Assembly: GCF_001578775.1 (NCBI RefSeq)
Contig: NZ_KQ969062.1
Coordinates: 1,319,836-1,383,835, forward strand
Origin: Streptococcus cristatus
GTDB taxonomy: Bacteria; Bacillota; Bacilli; Lactobacillales; Streptococcaceae
Reading direction: 5' to 3'
Length of the DNA stretch: 64,000 bases
The position numbers and the translations under genes are program-made. The notes beneath the pieces were generated by a model that saw only the letters and a list, made by a program, of their open reading frames with translations, was not told the origin of the DNA and made no database searches. Positions 19,768 to 30,055 of this stretch are shown here, piece by piece; the first letter of the stretch is position 1, and each line of letters begins with the position of its first letter.

Positions 19768-20670
19768 TTATGCTTCTCCAATAATTCGAACTTCTCGTTC
19801 CAGAGTGACACCAGAATGCTCCTCTACTGTTTTAATAACATGAGCAATCAACTCTTCATAATCACTAGCTGTACCATGATCAACATTAATCATGAAACCA
19901 GCATGCTTTTCTGAAACCTCTACACCACCGATTCGATAGCCTTTTAAACCAGCCTCACTGATGAGCTGACCAGCAAAATGCCCCAGAGGACGCTTAAAGA
20001 CCGACCCACATGATGGATATTCCAAAGGCTGCTTGAGTTCACGCAGATAGGTCAGGCGTTCCATTTCTTGATGAATGTTTTGGTGGACACCTGGTGCCAG
20101 ACCAAACTTAGCTGAAATGACGATGTCGCCAGTTTCTTGAATAAGTGAATGACGATAGCCAAAGCGCATATCACGCGCATCCAAGGTCTTAATTTCCCCT
20201 TCAGGTGTCAATACCTTGCAGGAAACAAGCACATGAGCAATTTCACCGCCATAAGCACCAGCATTCATAAAGACAGCACCGCCGACACTACCCGGGATGC
20301 CGCAGGCAAATTCAAAGCCAGTTAAACTATGATGCAGGGCAATACGAGTGGTCTGAGTTAGATTTGCACCGGCCTCTGCTTCAATCGTATAACCATCTAC
20401 TGCTACATTATTTAGCTTGTCAAACATGATGACAAAGCCTCGAATACCGCCATCTCGAACAATAATATTGCTTGAATTCCCGAGCACCAACCAAGGAATA
20501 TTTTCACGATTGGCCAATTTGACAATCCGAGCCAATTCATAACGGTTGCGTGGAAAAACTAAGAAATCGGCAGCTCCGCCTACCTTTGTATAAGTGTATT
20601 GACTCAAAGGTTCATTAAAACGGATGTCGATTCCTTCTAATTCCGCAGAAAATTTTTCTAGGTTTTGCAT
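19768..20670 (-). CDS. murB: UDP-N-acetylenolpyruvoylglucosamine reductase
   Basis: 300 residues. It uses NADPH and FAD to make UDP-N-acetylmuramate for peptidoglycan. FAD-binding motifs are [16 protein letters not shown] and [15 protein letters not shown]. The catalytic Ser is in [11 protein letters not shown], which with the short length marks the type II MurB of Gram-positives. [19 protein letters not shown] is also conserved. It heads the gene group with potABCD. Confidence 0.96.
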   Translation of the reverse strand: MQNLEKFSAELEGIDIRFNEPLSQYTYTKVGGAADFLVFPRNRYELARIVKLANRENIPWLVLGNSSNIIVRDGGIRGFVIMFDKLNNVAVDGYTIEAEAGANLTQTTRIALHHSLTGFEFACGIPGSVGGAVFMNAGAYGGEIAHVLVSCKVLTPEGEIKTLDARDMRFGYRHSLIQETGDIVISAKFGLAPGVHQNIHQEMERLTYLRELKQPLEYPSCGSVFKRPLGHFAGQLISEAGLKGYRIGGVEVSEKHAGFMINVDHGTASDYEELIAHVIKTVEEHSGVTLEREVRIIGEA

Positions 20671-20701
20671 GACTTACTCTCTTCTTTACAAATTACACTC
20701 T

Positions 20702-20710
20702 ATTATATCA
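20702..20710 (-). promoter_or_regulatory. Extended -10 promoter of murB
   Basis: Minus strand TGATATAAT: TATAAT at 20702-20707 with TG one base upstream, about 32 bases before the murB ATG. Confidence 0.5.
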
Positions 20711-20835
20711 AAATTAAATGATATTTACGATAGACTGGGGGAAATAAAGATTCTTTTTCAAAGCAAAAAGAAAGAGGAGAACGAAGATTGTAGACCAACA
20801 CTGCGTCCACAAGTTCGTCATCCTCAAACTCTCTT

Positions 20836-21702
20836 CTATTTTTCTACACGTACACCCTGAGTATCAACTTGCAACTGGAAGACTTGTCCATCAAAACCTT
20901 GTTCCTTGATTTGCTGATAAATCTGTTCAGCCTTGTCTTTCGGAGATAAAACCATAACAGTCGGACCAGCTCCAGAGATATAAGTCGCAAAAGCGCCCTG
21001 TTTTCTGGCTAAGAATTTAATATCAGAAAATTCTTTGATAAGCGGTTGGCGATATCTCTCATGGAAACGATCAGATTCAATGGCACGACCAGCTGTTTTC
21101 ATATCGCCCTTTAAGAGCGCTGCAACAGCGACATTGGCTACAGAGCTTGCTGCAACAGCTTCCTTGTATGAAAGGCGATTAGGCAAGACACGGCGGCTTT
21201 CAACTGTTCTCAACTCATAATCGGGAATAAAAGCGATAAAGCTGACCTCTGGGAAATCTGACACGACAGCTGAAACTTGATTTTGGAAAGAGCTTGCAAT
21301 CACTAGATTTCCATAAATCGCTGGTGCCACATTGTCAGGATGGCCTTCGATTTTTGTCGCAATTTTCAGCTTTTCATGATCTGATAAGTTCAGATTTGCT
21401 AACTGATTAGCCAGTTCAATCCCAGCAACGATAACAGAGCTAGAAGAGCCAAGACCGCGTGCCAAAGGAACATCGCTGGTCATTTTTAAGCGATGAGGCT
21501 GAAGGTCTGGAGCTAATTGCAGGGCAATCTTGATTAGTAAATTCCGTTTATCCGTTGGAATTCGAGGATTGAGGTCATGCTCAATAACCCACTCCTGACT
21601 TTCTTCCAAGACTTCGATTTCTAAATATTTGGAGACTGCAACACCAACTGAGTCAAAACCAGGTCCGATATTGGCACTGGTTGCTGGTACAATAATTTTC
21701 AT
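20836..21702 (-). CDS. thrB: Homoserine kinase
   Basis: 288 residues of the GHMP kinase family. It phosphorylates homoserine for threonine synthesis. It starts [20 protein letters not shown], and the ATP loop is [16 protein letters not shown]; the third GHMP motif is [15 protein letters not shown]. It begins one base after the hom stop codon, so the two form an operon. thrC is not in this window. Confidence 0.96.
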   Translation of the reverse strand: MKIIVPATSANIGPGFDSVGVAVSKYLEIEVLEESQEWVIEHDLNPRIPTDKRNLLIKIALQLAPDLQPHRLKMTSDVPLARGLGSSSSVIVAGIELANQLANLNLSDHEKLKIATKIEGHPDNVAPAIYGNLVIASSFQNQVSAVVSDFPEVSFIAFIPDYELRTVESRRVLPNRLSYKEAVAASSVANVAVAALLKGDMKTAGRAIESDRFHERYRQPLIKEFSDIKFLARKQGAFATYISGAGPTVMVLSPKDKAEQIYQQIKEQGFDGQVFQLQVDTQGVRVEK

Positions 21703-21703
21703 C

Positions 21704-22990
21704 TTATTCTCCTAATACTTTAAAGGTATTGAGCAATTCAAACTCTGGTACCTCACGGAGTTTGGCAACGACATTTTCTAGCTGAGTCTTGCTGACAGCA
21801 TGCGTGATGATGACTACACGAGCAGTTTCACCATCTGTACCTTCTTGCAGAATTTGCTTGAAAGAAATTTCTTCAGCATTGAAGATTTCAGCCAAATGCA
21901 AGACTTGACCTTTGGCATCTGGAGCCAAGATAGAGAAATAATAGTTGCTCTTAACATCCTCAGGTTTAGCCAAGACAAGCTCGCGACTAAATTCATTGAA
22001 AGCTTTGCCAATCGTGCCTTCATTTAAGCGATGGACAATACGGACGATATCCGCAACGACACTGGTAGCAGTTGGTTTTTGACCTGCACCTGGACCGTAA
22101 TACATGGATTCTCCGATACCGATTGACTCGACAAAGACCGCATTCATTACGCCGTTTACGCTAGCTAGTGGATGCGCTTTTGGCAAGAAAGTCGGTGTCA
22201 CTTCCGCAGCGATTCCTGATGGCGTTTCCTCAATTGAGCCGACTAATTTCACTACATAGCCCAAATCTTGAGCAACAGCGACATCTTCTGGCGTGATGTT
22301 GCGAATACCTTGGTGACTGACATCTTCAAACTTGATGTTCATACCGAAAGCAAATTGGCTGAGAATGACCATTTTATAGGCTGCGTCAATTCCATCAACA
22401 TCGTTAGTCGGATCGCTTTCAGCAAATCCTAAACGTTGCGCTTCCGCAAGAGCATCCTCATAAGACCAACCTTCTTCTACCATCTTGGTCATCATGAAGT
22501 TAGATGTTCCATTGACCACGCCCAAAACGCGAGTAATCTTGTCAGATGCTAATGAATTAACCAAGGTGCGCAAAATTGGGATACCGCCGGCAACAGCAGC
22601 TTCATAATAAAGGGCAACACCATTTTTCTGAGCAATGTCTAACAATTCAGAACCATGAACTGCCAGCAAATCTTTGTTAGCAGTTACCACATGCTTACCT
22701 GCTTCAAGTGCTCGTGTGATAAAGGTTTTAGCTGGTTCAATCCGTCCCATCAGCTCCACTACGATCGCAATTTCGCCGTCATTTAAGATTTCATCCACAT
22801 TGGTTACAAAGTTATAATCATTTCCAGCTGCCAATAGACGTTCTTTTTCAGCATCATCCTTGACCAAGACTTTTGCGACTTCAATCTCAGAATGAGCAGC
22901 CTGAACAATCTTTTCTCCATTTTCTTTCAACAAGAAAGGGACACCACTGGCAACTGTTCCAAAACCAAGTAAAGCAATTTTAATAGACAT
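21704..22990 (-). CDS. hom: Homoserine dehydrogenase
   Basis: 428 residues. It reduces aspartate semialdehyde to homoserine, the branch point toward threonine and methionine. The NAD(P) motif is [12 protein letters not shown]. The substrate region [22 protein letters not shown] is followed by [14 protein letters not shown], and [16 protein letters not shown] is the family signature. The last ~80 residues look like an ACT domain ([18 protein letters not shown]), which in this family senses threonine. It leads the hom-thrB operon, divergent from the deacetylase. Confidence 0.96.
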   Translation of the reverse strand: MSIKIALLGFGTVASGVPFLLKENGEKIVQAAHSEIEVAKVLVKDDAEKERLLAAGNDYNFVTNVDEILNDGEIAIVVELMGRIEPAKTFITRALEAGKHVVTANKDLLAVHGSELLDIAQKNGVALYYEAAVAGGIPILRTLVNSLASDKITRVLGVVNGTSNFMMTKMVEEGWSYEDALAEAQRLGFAESDPTNDVDGIDAAYKMVILSQFAFGMNIKFEDVSHQGIRNITPEDVAVAQDLGYVVKLVGSIEETPSGIAAEVTPTFLPKAHPLASVNGVMNAVFVESIGIGESMYYGPGAGQKPTATSVVADIVRIVHRLNEGTIGKAFNEFSRELVLAKPEDVKSNYYFSILAPDAKGQVLHLAEIFNAEEISFKQILQEGTDGETARVVIITHAVSKTQLENVVAKLREVPEFELLNTFKVLGE

Positions 22991-23051
22991 GAGGAACTCC
23001 TTGAATATTTCTTATATAAAAAACATTATAACAAAAATATATAGAAATGCC

Positions 23052-23080
23052 TACAAATCTATTTGTATATTTGTTATAAT
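23052..23080 (+). promoter_or_regulatory. Divergent promoter region of the deacetylase gene and hom, with inverted repeat
   Basis: TGTTATAAT at 23072-23080 is an extended -10 box for the plus-strand deacetylase gene. A near-identical TGTTATAAT on the minus strand (around 23023-23032) serves hom. Between them TACAAAT (23052-23058) and ATTTGTA (23061-23067) form an inverted repeat in the -35 region of the deacetylase gene, a candidate operator. Confidence 0.5.
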
Positions 23081-23122
23081 GTAAATAAAAATTTTAAACT
23101 CATGAGATTAGAAGGAGATACC

Positions 23123-24055
23123 ATGACAGATAAACACATTGGAAGACGCATGCAAAGACATAAAGCTAAGAAAAAGGCATTCCTTTTTTCTATTATCAAT
23201 CTTTTCTTGCTCCTTGCCCTAATCGTAGGCGGAATTTATCTTTGGAAGACTCAGTTCTCTCCTAGCAAACAATCCTCTGCAGGCAACCAAACTGTGCAAT
23301 CCACCTCGAAGCCAGACTCTACCTCAACAAATGAAGAAGCTTCAAAAATCAAGTGGTTAAAACAAGACGAGCCTGTTAAGATCCCAATCTTGATGTACCA
23401 TGCGATCCATGTAATGGATCCCTCTGAGGCAGCCAATGCTGGTTTGATTGTAGATCCAACTACTTTTGAAAGTCATTTGCAGGACCTGAAAGAAGCTGGT
23501 TACTATACTTTAACCCCAGATGAAGCTTACAAAGCTTTGACAGAAAATGTCCTACCTGAAAATAAAAAAGTAGTCTGGCTGACCTTTGACGATAGTTTGA
23601 AAGACTTTTATACCAATGCCTTCCCGCTACTTCAAAAGTACCAGATGAAGGCAACCAACAATGTCATTACTGGATTTGTCCAAGCTGGCCGTGAAGATAT
23701 GCTGACGCTAGATGAGATCAAAGAAATGAAGGAAAAGGGAATGTCCTTTGAAGACCATACCGTCAACCACCCTGATCTATCAACTGCTACTGCTGATCAA
23801 CAAACCCTTGAACTACGTGATTCTAAAGCCTTTTTAGATGACAATCTATCACAGAAGACGACGACTGTTGCCTATCCATCTGGCCGCTATAGTGATGCGA
23901 CCTTGCAGATCGCTGAAAGTCTGGGTTATAAGATGGGATTGACGACCAATAACGGCCTGGCTTCACTGTCTAACGGATTACTCTCGCTCAATCGTGTTCG
24001 AGTGAACCCAACCACTACTGCAGAAGATTTATTAAACGAAATTGCTACAAATTAA
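23123..24055 (+). CDS. Membrane-anchored polysaccharide deacetylase
   Basis: About 310 residues from the ATG at 23123, which follows AGAAGGAGAT; the frame opens 20 codons earlier. A basic N-terminus and one membrane segment (FSIINLFLLLALIVGGIYLW) put the enzyme outside the cell, after a Ser/Thr-rich linker. The NodB domain shows ILMYHAIH, then WLTFDDSLKDFY with the paired Asp, and FEDHTVNHPDLS with the metal-binding His residues. Such enzymes remove acetyl groups from peptidoglycan or capsule sugars; PgdA-like lysozyme resistance is possible but the short length differs from full PgdA. Substrate uncertain. Confidence 0.9.
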   Translation: MTDKHIGRRMQRHKAKKKAFLFSIINLFLLLALIVGGIYLWKTQFSPSKQSSAGNQTVQSTSKPDSTSTNEEASKIKWLKQDEPVKIPILMYHAIHVMDPSEAANAGLIVDPTTFESHLQDLKEAGYYTLTPDEAYKALTENVLPENKKVVWLTFDDSLKDFYTNAFPLLQKYQMKATNNVITGFVQAGREDMLTLDEIKEMKEKGMSFEDHTVNHPDLSTATADQQTLELRDSKAFLDDNLSQKTTTVAYPSGRYSDATLQIAESLGYKMGLTTNNGLASLSNGLLSLNRVRVNPTTTAEDLLNEIATN

Positions 24056-24061
24056 TCTTAG

Positions 24062-24093
24062 AAAGCTTGCTTCAGACGAAGCAGGCTTTTTCT
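24062..24093 (+). terminator. Terminator of the deacetylase gene
   Basis: A 12-base stem (24062-24073 with 24078-24089, one wobble pair) is followed by TTTTT, seven bases after the stop codon. Confidence 0.88.
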
Positions 24094-24119
24094 ATTTCCT
24101 ATAGCAGCTTTTTCCAATC

Positions 24120-24149
24120 ACAAAAACACCAGCTCCAAAGAACTGGTGT
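24120..24149 (-). terminator. Terminator of the nucleoside operon
   Basis: ACACCAG (24126-24132) pairs with CTGGTGT (24143-24149); on the minus strand TTTTTG follows. It lies just after the last permease gene. Confidence 0.8.
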
Positions 24150-24155
24150 AAAAAA

Positions 24156-25112
24156 TTATTTAGACTTGATGTAGTTGATACCGTCTGCTTTCGGAGCAAC
24201 AGCTTTACCGAAGAAGGCTGCAAGAACCACAATCGTCAAAACGTATGGTGCAATCTGTAGATAAACTGTTGGTACTTTTGAAAGAAGAGGCAACTGATTT
24301 CCAATAACGGCTAAACTTTGAGAAGCTCCAAAGAAGAGACTTGCCAACATAGCACCGATAGGACTCCATTTACCAAAGATCATAGCTGCCAAGGCGATAA
24401 ATCCTGGACCTATGATAGTTGTCACAGCAAAGTTAACGGAGATTGACTGAGCATAGATAGCTCCACCAATACCACCAAGCAGACCAGAAATCATAACACC
24501 GCAATAGCGCATGAGATAAACATTGATTCCCAATGTATCTGCTGCCTGCGGATGTTCTCCAACTGAGCGAAGACGCAATCCGAACTTTGTCTTAAACATG
24601 ATAAACCAAGCAAGGAAAGAGAAGACGATGGCCAAATATCCCATCAGACTTGTATGTTTGAAGAATATATCTCCTATAACTGGAATATCAGACAAAATAG
24701 GAAAATTAAATTTACCAAATGAACGCTGAATGTTGTCTGTTTGCCCCTTGTTGTAGATAGCTTTAACAAGGAAGACTGCCAAGGCTGGTGCTAATAAGTT
24801 TAGAACCGTACCACTAACGACGTGGTCTGCGCGGAAGTTAATGGTTGCTACAGCATGGATAAGAGAAAAGAGCACTCCGACCAAACCAGCAGCAATCAGG
24901 GAAAGCCACGGAGTCAAGCTGCCAAAACTACTTTCGAAAGTCAAGTTAAAGAGAACGCCTGTAAATGCTCCCATTACCATGATCCCTTCCAAGCCGACAT
25001 TGACGACTCCGGCATGCTCCGAATAAGCTCCACCGATACTTGTGAAAATCAAGGGAGCCGCATAAATCAGCATAGATGATACTAATAAACCTAATATCGT
25101 TACAATACTCAT
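24156..25112 (-). CDS. Nucleoside ABC transporter permease (NupQ-like)
   Basis: 318 residues with about eight membrane segments, of the BPD_transp_2 class used by CUT2-type sugar and nucleoside importers. Typical stretches are EHAGVVNVGLEGIMVMGAF and LRSVGEHPQAADTLGINV. It follows the sister permease after one base and ends the operon. Placement behind a BMP lipoprotein, cytidine deaminase and pyrimidine-nucleoside phosphorylase points to uptake of nucleosides. Confidence 0.9.
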   Translation of the reverse strand: MSIVTILGLLVSSMLIYAAPLIFTSIGGAYSEHAGVVNVGLEGIMVMGAFTGVLFNLTFESSFGSLTPWLSLIAAGLVGVLFSLIHAVATINFRADHVVSGTVLNLLAPALAVFLVKAIYNKGQTDNIQRSFGKFNFPILSDIPVIGDIFFKHTSLMGYLAIVFSFLAWFIMFKTKFGLRLRSVGEHPQAADTLGINVYLMRYCGVMISGLLGGIGGAIYAQSISVNFAVTTIIGPGFIALAAMIFGKWSPIGAMLASLFFGASQSLAVIGNQLPLLSKVPTVYLQIAPYVLTIVVLAAFFGKAVAPKADGINYIKSK

Positions 25113-25113
25113 C

Positions 25114-26208
25114 CTAGTTTCCCCCTTTCACTTTACCAGCTTCTTGCTTACGGTTTTTAAATAATTCAAAAACTGTCTTACCAGTCAGACGCTCAATCAG
25201 GTAATGGGCGCTGACAAAGAAGATAATCGAAGCTGTCACGATATTGACTAATTCTGTTGGAATCTGAGCCACGTTCATACCTGGCGCACCAACACTTAAA
25301 ACTGCAAAGAGGAAGGCTGCAAAGAGGATACCAACTGGAGAGTTTGCTGCCAAAAGACTTACTGCCATACCATTGAAACCAACGCTCAATGAACTTCCTT
25401 GTACAAAGACGTTCTGATAAGTACCCAGTCCTTCTACGACTCCTCCAAGTCCTGCAAGGGCTCCAGAAATAATCATGGACAAGATAATAGTCCGTTTAGA
25501 GGACATCCCTGCGTATTCAGATGCATTCGGGTTCAGCCCTACAGCGCGGATTTCAAAGCCAAGTGTTGTTTTCTTCAGCATATACCAGATCAGCACAACT
25601 GCAATCAAAGCGAAGAAAATACCAATATTCATCCGAGAGTTAGCTGTCAAACTTCTCAGCCATTCTGTTTGATAAATAGCATTGGCACCAACACGCTTAC
25701 TAGAGTCAACACTCTGCATCACAGATTTTGGAAAGCTACGGATAAAGGCATTTCCAACAAAGAGGACGATATAGTTCATCATAATCGTAACGATGACTTC
25801 GCTCGTTCCTAAATAGGCACGCAGAACCCCTGGAATAGCACCAATAATCCCACCAGCTACTGCTGCAATCACTACAGTTGCTAGCAACATCAATGGGCGA
25901 GGTAGGTCAGGGAAGGAAAGGGCAAACCAACCAGCCAGAATCCAACCAGCCAAGGCTTGGCCCGGAAGTCCAACATTGAAAAATCCAGCCCGACTAGCAA
26001 CGGCAAAACCCAGACCAATGAGAACTAGAGGTCCCATCGCCCGAGAAATTTCACCCAAACTTCTCAAAGAACCGAATGCCGTTTTAAAGAGGGATTCATA
26101 TCCCCAGATGGCATCATAGCCAAAGATAGCCATGACAATCGCTCCCAATAAAATCCCTAAAAGAACTGAGATTAAGGGAACTGCGATCTGCTGTGTTTTT
26201 TTAGACAT
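25114..26208 (-). CDS. Nucleoside ABC transporter permease (NupP-like)
   Basis: About 364 residues from MSKKTQQIAV at 26208, where GAAGGGAG is a fair binding site; the frame extends 15 codons upstream into the ATPase gene without need. About nine hydrophobic segments, with the family stretches FFNVGLPGQALAGWILAGW and IRAVGLNPNASEYAGM. It is the first of the two permeases and sits 13 bases after the ATPase gene. Confidence 0.9.
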   Translation of the reverse strand: MSKKTQQIAVPLISVLLGILLGAIVMAIFGYDAIWGYESLFKTAFGSLRSLGEISRAMGPLVLIGLGFAVASRAGFFNVGLPGQALAGWILAGWFALSFPDLPRPLMLLATVVIAAVAGGIIGAIPGVLRAYLGTSEVIVTIMMNYIVLFVGNAFIRSFPKSVMQSVDSSKRVGANAIYQTEWLRSLTANSRMNIGIFFALIAVVLIWYMLKKTTLGFEIRAVGLNPNASEYAGMSSKRTIILSMIISGALAGLGGVVEGLGTYQNVFVQGSSLSVGFNGMAVSLLAANSPVGILFAAFLFAVLSVGAPGMNVAQIPTELVNIVTASIIFFVSAHYLIERLTGKTVFELFKNRKQEAGKVKGGN

Positions 26209-26221
26209 TTGAATCTCCCTT

Positions 26222-27736
26222 CTAAATCTTACCACCAGCCATGAGAATACCAAGTTCTTGCTTATTGGTTTTCTCTGGAGTCACAATTCCTTGAATCTTG
26301 CCATCATGGATAACGGCGATTCTGTCAGAAAGATTGAGTATTTCATCTAGCTCAAAGCTGACAACAAGAACTGCCTTACCTTGAGTACGCTCCTCAATCA
26401 AGCGTTTATGGATATACTCAATTGCTCCGACATCAAGTCCACGAGTAGGCTGACTGACAATCAACAAGTCTGGATCACGATCCACTTCCCGAGCAATGAT
26501 AGCCTTCTGCTGGTTTCCTCCTGAGAGGGCTGAAGCAGGTACATACTCGCTAGCTGCCCGCACATCAAACTCTTTCATCAGATTGCACGCGTAAGAGTAA
26601 ATATTATTGTAATTCAAGATGCCGTTTTTGCTGAGCGGCTCCTTGTAGTAAGTCTGCAAAGCAATATTTTCAGAAATGGACATCTGCAGCACCAACCCGT
26701 CACGATGGCGATCTTCAGGTACGTGGCTGACCTTCATTTCAGTAATCTGGCGTGGTTTCTTACCAATCACGGACTGGTTCTTGATCAAAATTTCACCCGA
26801 GCTTGCTTTTCTAAGTCCTGTAATAGCTTGAATCAACTCCGTCTGACCATTTCCATCAATTCCTGCAATCCCAACAATCTCACCAGCACGAACATCCAGT
26901 GAAAGTCCCTTAACAGCTGGAACGCCGCGATTCTCTTCAACGACAAGATTCTTGATTGAAAGAACTGTTTCTTGCGGATTAGAAGGTTTCTTCTCAGTCT
27001 TGAAGGAAACAGCCCGTCCCACCATCATTTCTGCCAAGTCTTGGTTGGTTGCACCAGCAATTTCAACGGTTTCGATTGATTTTCCTCGACGAATAACGGT
27101 CACTCGGTCAGAAACTGCACGAATCTCATCCAACTTATGGGTAATAAGAATGATAGACTTACCTTCTTTGACCAAGTTTTTCATGATTTTCATCAATTCA
27201 TCAATCTCAGATGGTGTCAAAACAGCTGTTGGTTCGTCAAAGATGAGGATATCTGCACCACGGTAAAGGGTCTTCAGAATTTCAACCCGTTGTTGTGCTC
27301 CGACGGAAATGTCTTCAATCTTGGCAGATGGATCGACCGACAAACCATATTTCTTAGACAAACGCTTAATTTCTTGCGTAGCGCGTTTCAAGTCTAAAAT
27401 ACCATTTTTTGTAATCTCACTTCCAAGAATAATATTTTCAGCAACAGTGAAGGCTTCCACAAGCATAAAGTGCTGATGCACCATCCCGATACCAAGTGAG
27501 GCCGCCTTTGATGGAGAGTCCAGCTTAACTGGCTTTCCGTTTACTACAATCTCACCACTAGTCGGCTCAAGTAGGCCGGCCAACATATTCATCAAGGTTG
27601 ACTTCCCGGCACCATTTTCTCCTAAAAGAGCGTGAATTTCACCTTTTCGGAGTTCCAAATTGATTTTATCATTGGCCACAAATTCACCAAAAATCTTGGT
27701 AATTTCTCGCATTTCAATGACATTTTCATGTGTCAT
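26222..27736 (-). CDS. Nucleoside ABC transporter ATPase, two ATPase domains (NupO-like)
   Basis: 504 residues with two ABC domains in one chain. The first has Walker A GENGAGKST and signature ISVGAQQRVEILK; the second has the degenerate GIDGNGQTEL and signature LSGGNQQKAIIARE. The second Walker A lacks the Lys, as is normal in this CUT2-like class. It follows the BMP lipoprotein gene after a possible attenuator. Sugar importers of the RbsA type look alike, so the nucleoside assignment rests on context. Confidence 0.9.
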   Translation of the reverse strand: MTHENVIEMREITKIFGEFVANDKINLELRKGEIHALLGENGAGKSTLMNMLAGLLEPTSGEIVVNGKPVKLDSPSKAASLGIGMVHQHFMLVEAFTVAENIILGSEITKNGILDLKRATQEIKRLSKKYGLSVDPSAKIEDISVGAQQRVEILKTLYRGADILIFDEPTAVLTPSEIDELMKIMKNLVKEGKSIILITHKLDEIRAVSDRVTVIRRGKSIETVEIAGATNQDLAEMMVGRAVSFKTEKKPSNPQETVLSIKNLVVEENRGVPAVKGLSLDVRAGEIVGIAGIDGNGQTELIQAITGLRKASSGEILIKNQSVIGKKPRQITEMKVSHVPEDRHRDGLVLQMSISENIALQTYYKEPLSKNGILNYNNIYSYACNLMKEFDVRAASEYVPASALSGGNQQKAIIAREVDRDPDLLIVSQPTRGLDVGAIEYIHKRLIEERTQGKAVLVVSFELDEILNLSDRIAVIHDGKIQGIVTPEKTNKQELGILMAGGKI

Positions 27737-27830
27737 GGCTCTTTCCTTTCCAGAATTTCATTTTATATCGATATAACCTCCTCGGACTCCTATCCTAGTA
27801 GGCTTAATCGATGCAAAGGCGTCAGAATTT

Positions 27831-27863
27831 AAAAATGAGCGACCCTAGTAGGTCGGATCGCTC
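27831..27863 (-). terminator. Attenuator or partial terminator between the BMP gene and the ATPase gene
   Basis: GAGCGACC (27837-27844) pairs with GGaTCGCTC (27855-27863) with one bulge. On the minus strand ATTTTTAAA follows. In importers such a structure often lets the binding protein be made in excess. Confidence 0.65.
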
Positions 27864-27872
27864 AACATTCAA

Positions 27873-28928
27873 TTATTTATCAGGAACTGTGAGGCTGCCG
27901 TCAAGGATTTTAGCTTTCGCTTCTTCAACAGCTTTTTTAGCATCTTCAGACAGGTTGGTTGTTGTCAAATCAACACCACCGTCTTTCAAACCAAAGGTTG
28001 TAGTTTTACCACCTGGGAATTTACCTTTAGCAGTTTGATTAGCGATGTCTTGGACAGTCTTACCAACTTGTTTCAAGCTTGATGCCAAGACAAAGTTAGA
28101 CTCTTTACCATCTTTAGATTTGTATTTACCTTCTTCAGTTTGGTCACGGTCAACACCAAGTACCCAAACTTTTTCATTTTCATTTCTTGTTTCGTTGATT
28201 GACTTAGCTTCGTTAAATACTCCAGCACCAGTACCACCAGCTACTTGGTAAACAACATCCGCACCGCCAGCATAGTGAGCAGCAGCAATTGTTTTACCTT
28301 TAGCTGCATCGCCGAATGAGCCAGCATAGTCCACTTTAATCTTGATAGATGGATCAACTGATTTCACACCAGCCTCGAAACCTTTTTCAAAACGTGTGAT
28401 AACTGCGCCTTCTATACCACCTATGAAACCAACTTGTTTTGTCTTAGTAGTTTTTGCAGCTGCAACACCAGCAAGGTAAGCTGCTTCATTATCTGCAAAG
28501 ACTGCTGAAGCAACATTCTTTTGACCTTCAATCACATCGTCAATAATAACGTAGTTAATACTTGAATTATCTTTTGCAGCAGATTCAACGGCATCACGAA
28601 GGGCAAAACCGATACCAAACACTAGGTTGTAACCATCCGTAGCAGCTTGGTTTAGGTTGTTCGCGTATTGTGACTCGTCAGTTGACTGGAAGTAAGTATA
28701 GCCATTATCTTTTGAAAGGCCATTTTCTTTACCCCAAGCTTGCAAACCTTCCCATGCAGATTGGTTAAATGACTTATCATCAACACCACCTGTATCGGTT
28801 ACGATAGCAGCTTTTAAATCAGTTTTAGCGTTAGAGCTATCTGATTTAGACGCACGATTCCCACATGCAGCAAGTCCGATTGCTGCGACAGACACTAGAC
28901 CAAGACCTAGCCATTGTTTCTTGTTCAT
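27873..28928 (-). CDS. BMP-family nucleoside-binding lipoprotein
   Basis: About 351 residues from MNKKQWLGLGL at 28928, preceded by AGGAGG; an upstream in-frame start adds 13 codons of no apparent value. The signal peptide ends in the lipobox LAACG, so Cys is lipidated. The body follows the BMP/TmpC pattern: IVTDTGGVDDKSFNQSAWEGL, IGFALRDAVESAA and VGFIGGIEGAVITRFEKGFEAG. In related bacteria these proteins bind purine and pyrimidine nucleosides. It feeds the two permeases and ATPase downstream. Confidence 0.92.
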   Translation of the reverse strand: MNKKQWLGLGLVSVAAIGLAACGNRASKSDSSNAKTDLKAAIVTDTGGVDDKSFNQSAWEGLQAWGKENGLSKDNGYTYFQSTDESQYANNLNQAATDGYNLVFGIGFALRDAVESAAKDNSSINYVIIDDVIEGQKNVASAVFADNEAAYLAGVAAAKTTKTKQVGFIGGIEGAVITRFEKGFEAGVKSVDPSIKIKVDYAGSFGDAAKGKTIAAAHYAGGADVVYQVAGGTGAGVFNEAKSINETRNENEKVWVLGVDRDQTEEGKYKSKDGKESNFVLASSLKQVGKTVQDIANQTAKGKFPGGKTTTFGLKDGGVDLTTTNLSEDAKKAVEEAKAKILDGSLTVPDK

Positions 28929-28951
28929 TTCTGAACCTCCTATATAAGATG

Positions 28952-28966
28952 TGCAACTTAGTTGCA
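28952..28966 (-). promoter_or_regulatory. Short perfect palindrome upstream of the BMP gene
   Basis: TGCAACTTAGTTGCA: 7-base arms and one central base, about 24 bases before the ATG. It may be an operator or an mRNA hairpin near the ribosome site; I see no T-tract. Confidence 0.35.
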
Positions 28967-28999
28967 AGTTTAATTTTGGTCAGTTGACCAGCAACAGAC

Positions 29000-29389
29000 T
29001 CAAGTTAAGTCTGTAAAAGAGTATGGAAGTAACTCCTTGACCGTCATCACGACCGTCGATTTATCTTTAGCGACCAAGGTCACTGGTAAATCCTGATTAA
29101 AAAACTCTGCCATTACTTGGCGGCAGGCACCACACGGAGAGATCGGTTTTTCCGTTTCTCCGTAAACAATTAATTCCTCAAAGTCTAAAAAGCCTTCAGA
29201 AACAGCTTTAAAAATGGCTGTTCGCTCTGCACAATTGGTCAAGCCGAAACTAGCATTTTCGACATTGACACCTGTGAAAACTTGTCCATTTTTAGCTACT
29301 AAAACAGCTCCGACAGGGAAATGAGAGTATGGAACATAGGCATTCTTCGTGGTTTCTACAACTAAATCAATCAAATCAGTAGTCGCCAT
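29000..29389 (-). CDS. cdd: Cytidine deaminase
   Basis: 129 residues. It deaminates cytidine and deoxycytidine to uridine forms for salvage. The zinc site is complete: CAERTAIF supplies Cys and the catalytic Glu, PCGACRQV supplies two Cys, which is the tetrameric three-Cys class. It overlaps deoC by 14 bases and is followed after 71 bases by the BMP gene. Confidence 0.96.
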   Translation of the reverse strand: MATTDLIDLVVETTKNAYVPYSHFPVGAVLVAKNGQVFTGVNVENASFGLTNCAERTAIFKAVSEGFLDFEELIVYGETEKPISPCGACRQVMAEFFNQDLPVTLVAKDKSTVVMTVKELLPYSFTDLT

Positions 29390-30038
29390 TAGCCACGTCT
29401 CCCTCCATAATCGCTACACCAGAGGATGCTCCAATGCGAGTCGCACCAGCTTTGATAAAGGCAAGTGCATCTTCGTAAGAACGGGCACCGCCAGAAGCCT
29501 TGACTCCCATATCTGGCCCAACTGTCTTACGCATCAAAGCTACATCCTCAACGGTTGCACCACCAGTTGAGAAACCAGTGGATGTCTTGACAAAATCCGC
29601 ACCAGCTTTCTGAGCAATTTGACAAGCTTTCACTTTCTCATCATCTGTCAAGAGACAGGTCTCAATAATGACCTTGACCAAGGTTCCTTTGGCAGCTTCC
29701 ACAACAGCTCGAATGTCTTTTTCAATTAAATCAAAGTTTCGAGACTTTAGAGCACCGATATTGATGACCATGTCGATTTCATTCGCTCCGTTTTGGATGG
29801 CATCACTCGTTTCAAAAGCCTTGAGCTCCGGAGTATTTGCTCCCAGAGGAAAACCAATGACCGTACAGACTTTAACATCTGTAGCTTTTAGTGCTTGCGC
29901 AGCAAAATTCACCCAAGTCGGATTGACACAGACGTTAGCAAAATCATATTTTTTTGCCTCTTCAATTAAAGTAGCAATCTGCTCCTGACTTGCATCAGGT
30001 TTCAAAAGCGTATGATCAATGTATTTGTTTAATTTCAT
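29376..30038 (-). CDS. deoC: Deoxyribose-phosphate aldolase
   Basis: 220 residues. It splits deoxyribose 5-phosphate into glyceraldehyde 3-phosphate and acetaldehyde. The Schiff-base Lys is in [10 protein letters not shown], and the second catalytic Lys in [14 protein letters not shown]. It begins 17 bases after pdp and feeds deoxyribose from nucleosides into glycolysis. Confidence 0.96.
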   Translation of the reverse strand: MKLNKYIDHTLLKPDASQEQIATLIEEAKKYDFANVCVNPTWVNFAAQALKATDVKVCTVIGFPLGANTPELKAFETSDAIQNGANEIDMVINIGALKSRNFDLIEKDIRAVVEAAKGTLVKVIIETCLLTDDEKVKACQIAQKAGADFVKTSTGFSTGGATVEDVALMRKTVGPDMGVKASGGARSYEDALAFIKAGATRIGASSGVAIMEGDVANGDY

Positions 30039-30055
30039 GTTGGATTCTCCTAGAA

